A stretch of DNA of 7,830 nt from an uncultured Novosphingobium sp. (GTDB taxonomy: Bacteria > Pseudomonadota > Alphaproteobacteria > Sphingomonadales > Sphingomonadaceae): contig CALCQB010000378.1 in the NCBI GenBank assembly GCA_937897535.1, forward strand, positions 1 through 7,830, given 5' to 3'. Under the pieces are notes generated by a model. It saw only the letters and a list, made by a program, of their open reading frames with translations, made no database searches and was not told where the DNA came from. Below are positions 6,164-7,830 of the stretch, piece after piece; positions within the stretch are counted from its first letter, which is position 1, and each line of letters starts with the position of its first letter. The translations under genes were made by a program, and so were the position numbers.

Positions 6164-7830
6164 CCGCGCTGCGCGATTTGCCACTGACCCAATACTATTG
6201 CGTCCCGCTCGCCGCGCCGGACGACTTCGATGGCTGGCGTGCACAGGCGCGGGGACTGGTGTTGGCAGGAGTATCGCCGGACCAGGTCACTTGGGAGGTG
6301 CCGGGCGAGGGCGGGGCTGACCTGTTCGCCAGCGGCGCGCATAACTTGCCCGAACCGCCAGCCGATGCCCCGCCGCCGCGCAGCTCGCGGGTGTTTCTGG
6401 ACCTCGCGCGCAAGGCCGCGCTGCATTCCGATCCGACCCGGTTTGCGCTGCTGTACCGGCTGCTGTGGCGGTTGCAGCAGAACCCTCGGCTGATCGAGGA
6501 TGCCGCCGAAAACGATGTCCGCAAGCTGGCCGAACTCGCCCGGACGGTGCGGCGCGACATTCACAAAATGCGGGCCTTCGTGCGGTTCCGCGTCGTGGAG
6601 GCCGAAGGGGGCGAGCATTATGTCGCCTGGTTCGAGCCTGAGTACCACATCTTGCGCGCCAATGCCGCGTTCTTCGTGAACCGCTTCACCACCATGCACT
6701 GGTCGATCCTGACCCCGGCCGGCTCGCTGCACTGGGATGGTGAAAGCTTGCGCGAGGGCCCGCCAGCCCGGCGTGAGGAGGCCCCCGGCGGCGATCCGGC
6801 GGAGGATATGTGGCGCACCTACTACGCGTCGATCTTCAATCCGGCGCGGCTCAAGGTCGGGGCGATGCTCAAGGAGATGCCGCGCCGCTACTGGAAGAAC
6901 ATGCCCGAAACCGCGCTGATTCCGGCGCTGGTTGCCGGGGCCCAGGCGCGCGAGGCGGCGCTGGTCGCGGCGCTGCGCTCGACGGCGGTGGGGGTGCCGG
7001 ACGCCGCCTGGATCGGGCTGTTCGCGATCGGCGGGCGGCTGGCCACGGGCATGCTGCTCGACAGGTTCCGCGCCAATCTGGTGGGCGCGGCAATCTTCGC
7101 CCTGCCGATCCTGGCCTGCCTATGCCTGCTGTTTCTGGGTCCAAAGGCCGCATTCCTGACCGCCGCGCTGGTCGGGTTGACCGTGGGGGCCGAGGTTGAC
7201 GTGATCGTCTACCTCGCCACCCGCCATTTCGGGCTAAAAGCGTTTGGCGCACTCTATGGCGGGTTGCTGGTGGCGCTGTCGGTCGGCCTGCTGCTGGGCA
7301 TGATCGGCGTCGACCTGCAGACCGGGCAGCCGCGCTTCACCTTCGGGCGCCCGGAACTGCTCGACGGCATCGAGATCGTGCTGGTGGCGGTCGGCCTGTT
7401 TGCCGTGGCCGAGGCCATGCATGCGGTGCTGTTCGAGGGCAAGGTGGTCGAGTCCGAGAACAAGATGAGCCGCGTCACCATGACCAAGAGTGACTGGCGC
7501 CGCTCCATTCCGGCCTGGCTGCGCGGTACCGCGATTGGGGCACCGTTCGGCTGCATTCCAGCCGGCGGCACCGAGATACCCACCTTCTTGAGCTACGCCA
7601 CCGAAAAGAAGCTGTCTAAACACCAAGAAGAGTTTGGCACCACGGGTGCCATCGAAGGTGTGGCAGGCCCAGAAGCTGCCAACAATGCTGCAGTCACAGC
7701 CACCTTGGTGCCGCTGCTCACCTTGGGCATTCCAACCTCTGTGACAGCTGCCATTTTGTTGTCGGCGTTGCAAAACTACGGCATTCAAGCCGGCCCTCAA
7801 CTTTTTCAAACTTCGTCAGGTTTGGTTTGG
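6160..7830 (+). CDS. DUF4130 'DNA metabolism' protein (N-half of UDG/UdgX-fusion type) running into chimeric transporter sequence; open at window end
   Basis: The ATG overlaps the radical-SAM stop (ATGA), implying translational coupling. Residues 1 to about 265 match the probable DNA metabolism protein family (TIGR03915/DUF4130). Seen: YYCVPLAAPDDFDGWRAQAR, FLDLARKAALHSDPTRFALL, RRDIHKMRAFVRFR, WFEPEYHIL, NRFTTMHWSILTP, WRTYYASIFNPARLK (218-232) and MLKEMPRRYWKNMPE (236-250). In many proteobacteria this domain is followed, in the same protein, by a UdgX-type uracil-DNA glycosylase domain, which binds uracil-containing DNA covalently through a His in a KRRIH-like loop. None of that domain is present: after about residue 265 the frame becomes an MFS fragment (about 284-375) and then TctA sequence (about 377-557), without a stop up to 7830. 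I therefore take the native gene as truncated at about 6955 by a false join. The domain call is firm, the fusion is not credible, and the identity of the missing C-half is inferred from the family. Confidence 0.85.
   Translation, partial: MTALRDLPLTQYYCVPLAAPDDFDGWRAQARGLVLAGVSPDQVTWEVPGEGGADLFASGAHNLPEPPADAPPPRSSRVFLDLARKAALHSDPTRFALLYRLLWRLQQNPRLIEDAAENDVRKLAELARTVRRDIHKMRAFVRFRVVEAEGGEHYVAWFEPEYHILRANAAFFVNRFTTMHWSILTPAGSLHWDGESLREGPPARREEAPGGDPAEDMWRTYYASIFNPARLKVGAMLKEMPRRYWKNMPETALIPALVAGAQAREAALVAALRSTAVGVPDAAWIGLFAIGGRLATGMLLDRFRANLVGAAIFALPILACLCLLFLGPKAAFLTAALVGLTVGAEVDVIVYLATRHFGLKAFGALYGGLLVALSVGLLLGMIGVDLQTGQPRFTFGRPELLDGIEIVLVAVGLFAVAEAMHAVLFEGKVVESENKMSRVTMTKSDWRRSIPAWLRGTAIGAPFGCIPAGGTEIPTFLSYATEKKLSKHQEEFGTTGAIEGVAGPEAANNAAVTATLVPLLTLGIPTSVTAAILLSALQNYGIQAGPQLFQTSSGLVW
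7009..7287 (+). other. Fragment of the C-terminal half of an MFS transporter
   Basis: In the same frame, from about Trp284, the sequence reads AWIGLFAIGGRLATGMLLDR then FRANLVGAAIFALPILACLC, AALVGLTVGAEVDVIVYLAT and RHFGLKAFGALYGGLLVALS. The G-R-x-x-x-G-x-x-x-D-R loop and the E-x-D-V-x-x-Y-L-x-x-R-x-F-G-x-x-x-F-G-x-L-Y-G pattern are typical of the second half of twelve-helix major-facilitator carriers such as oxalate/formate- or monocarboxylate-type antiporters. About four helices are present. The stretch from about 6955 to 7008 cannot be assigned with confidence to either neighbour. Confidence 0.75.
7288..7830 (+). other. Fragment of a TctA-type tripartite tricarboxylate transporter permease, no start and no end
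   Basis: From about residue 377 the frame reads LLLGMIGVDLQTGQPRFTFG then RPELLDGIEIVLVAVGLFAV, and later GAPFGCIPAGGTEIPTFLSY, GAIEGVAGPEAANNAAVTAT and LVPLLTLGIPTSVTAAILLS. These are strong landmarks of TctA, the large membrane subunit of tripartite tricarboxylate transporters: GVDxxTGxxRFTFG, EIPTFLSYATEKKLSK, EGVAGPEAANNA and LTLGIPTS. The piece starts in the middle of the protein, lacking about the first 200 residues, and is cut by the window edge. From about 7600 onward the codons shift to lower GC (AAG AAG CTG TCT AAA CAC CAA, many TTG and CAA), so the last ~230 bases probably derive from a different organism than the first part. Confidence 0.85.

Noticed and set aside
6160..7830. A genuine new three-domain DUF4130-MFS-TctA fusion protein
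   Set aside because: Both transporter pieces are incomplete, begin and end mid-domain, and the last part changes base composition; a soluble DNA-binding domain joined to fragments of two unrelated carriers has no functional logic.

Overview
The core of this window (about 463-6955) looks like chromosomal DNA of a high-GC alphaproteobacterium, most likely a sphingomonad (Sphingomonadales). The evidence is the strongly GC-biased third codon positions, two LexA operators of the alphaproteobacterial type (GTTC-N7-GTTC, read here as GAAC-N7-GAAC), and an imuA-imuB pair. The genus is not resolved.

Layout: (1) 463-1839, the body of an APC-superfamily amino-acid permease lacking its usual N-terminus. 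(2) 1861-1888, a strong hairpin terminator between convergent genes. (3) 1910-2392 minus, a small general-stress flavin-binding protein of the pyridoxamine-phosphate-oxidase-like fold. (4) 2502-4874, an SOS operator followed by imuA and imuB, the non-catalytic accessory factors of translesion mutagenesis; the 3' end of imuA has been overwritten by a palindromic repeat. (5) 4899-6955, a second SOS operator only 2 nt before the ATG of a radical-SAM DNA modification/repair protein, translationally coupled (ATGA) to the DUF4130 half of a 'probable DNA metabolism protein', which in complete homologues is usually linked or fused to a UdgX-type uracil-DNA glycosylase domain. The two LexA boxes imply one DNA-damage response driving both ImuAB-type mutagenesis and a poorly characterised radical-SAM/DUF4130/UDG repair module. 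The catalytic partner DnaE2, commonly downstream of imuB, is not here.

Both outer ends look chimeric. From 1 to about 462 the reading frame strings together a piece of a major-facilitator (MFS) transporter, an unassigned stretch and a piece of an ABC sugar permease before the amino-acid permease begins. From about 6955 to 7830 the DUF4130 frame runs into the C-terminal part of an MFS transporter and then into a TctA-type tricarboxylate transporter permease, whose last ~230 bases have clearly lower GC. Every join is in frame and on the + strand, and both window edges are open in that same frame. I read this as an artefact of contig construction (protein-guided or chimeric assembly), not natural multidomain fusion. 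The trustworthy biology is the SOS repair cluster in the middle.
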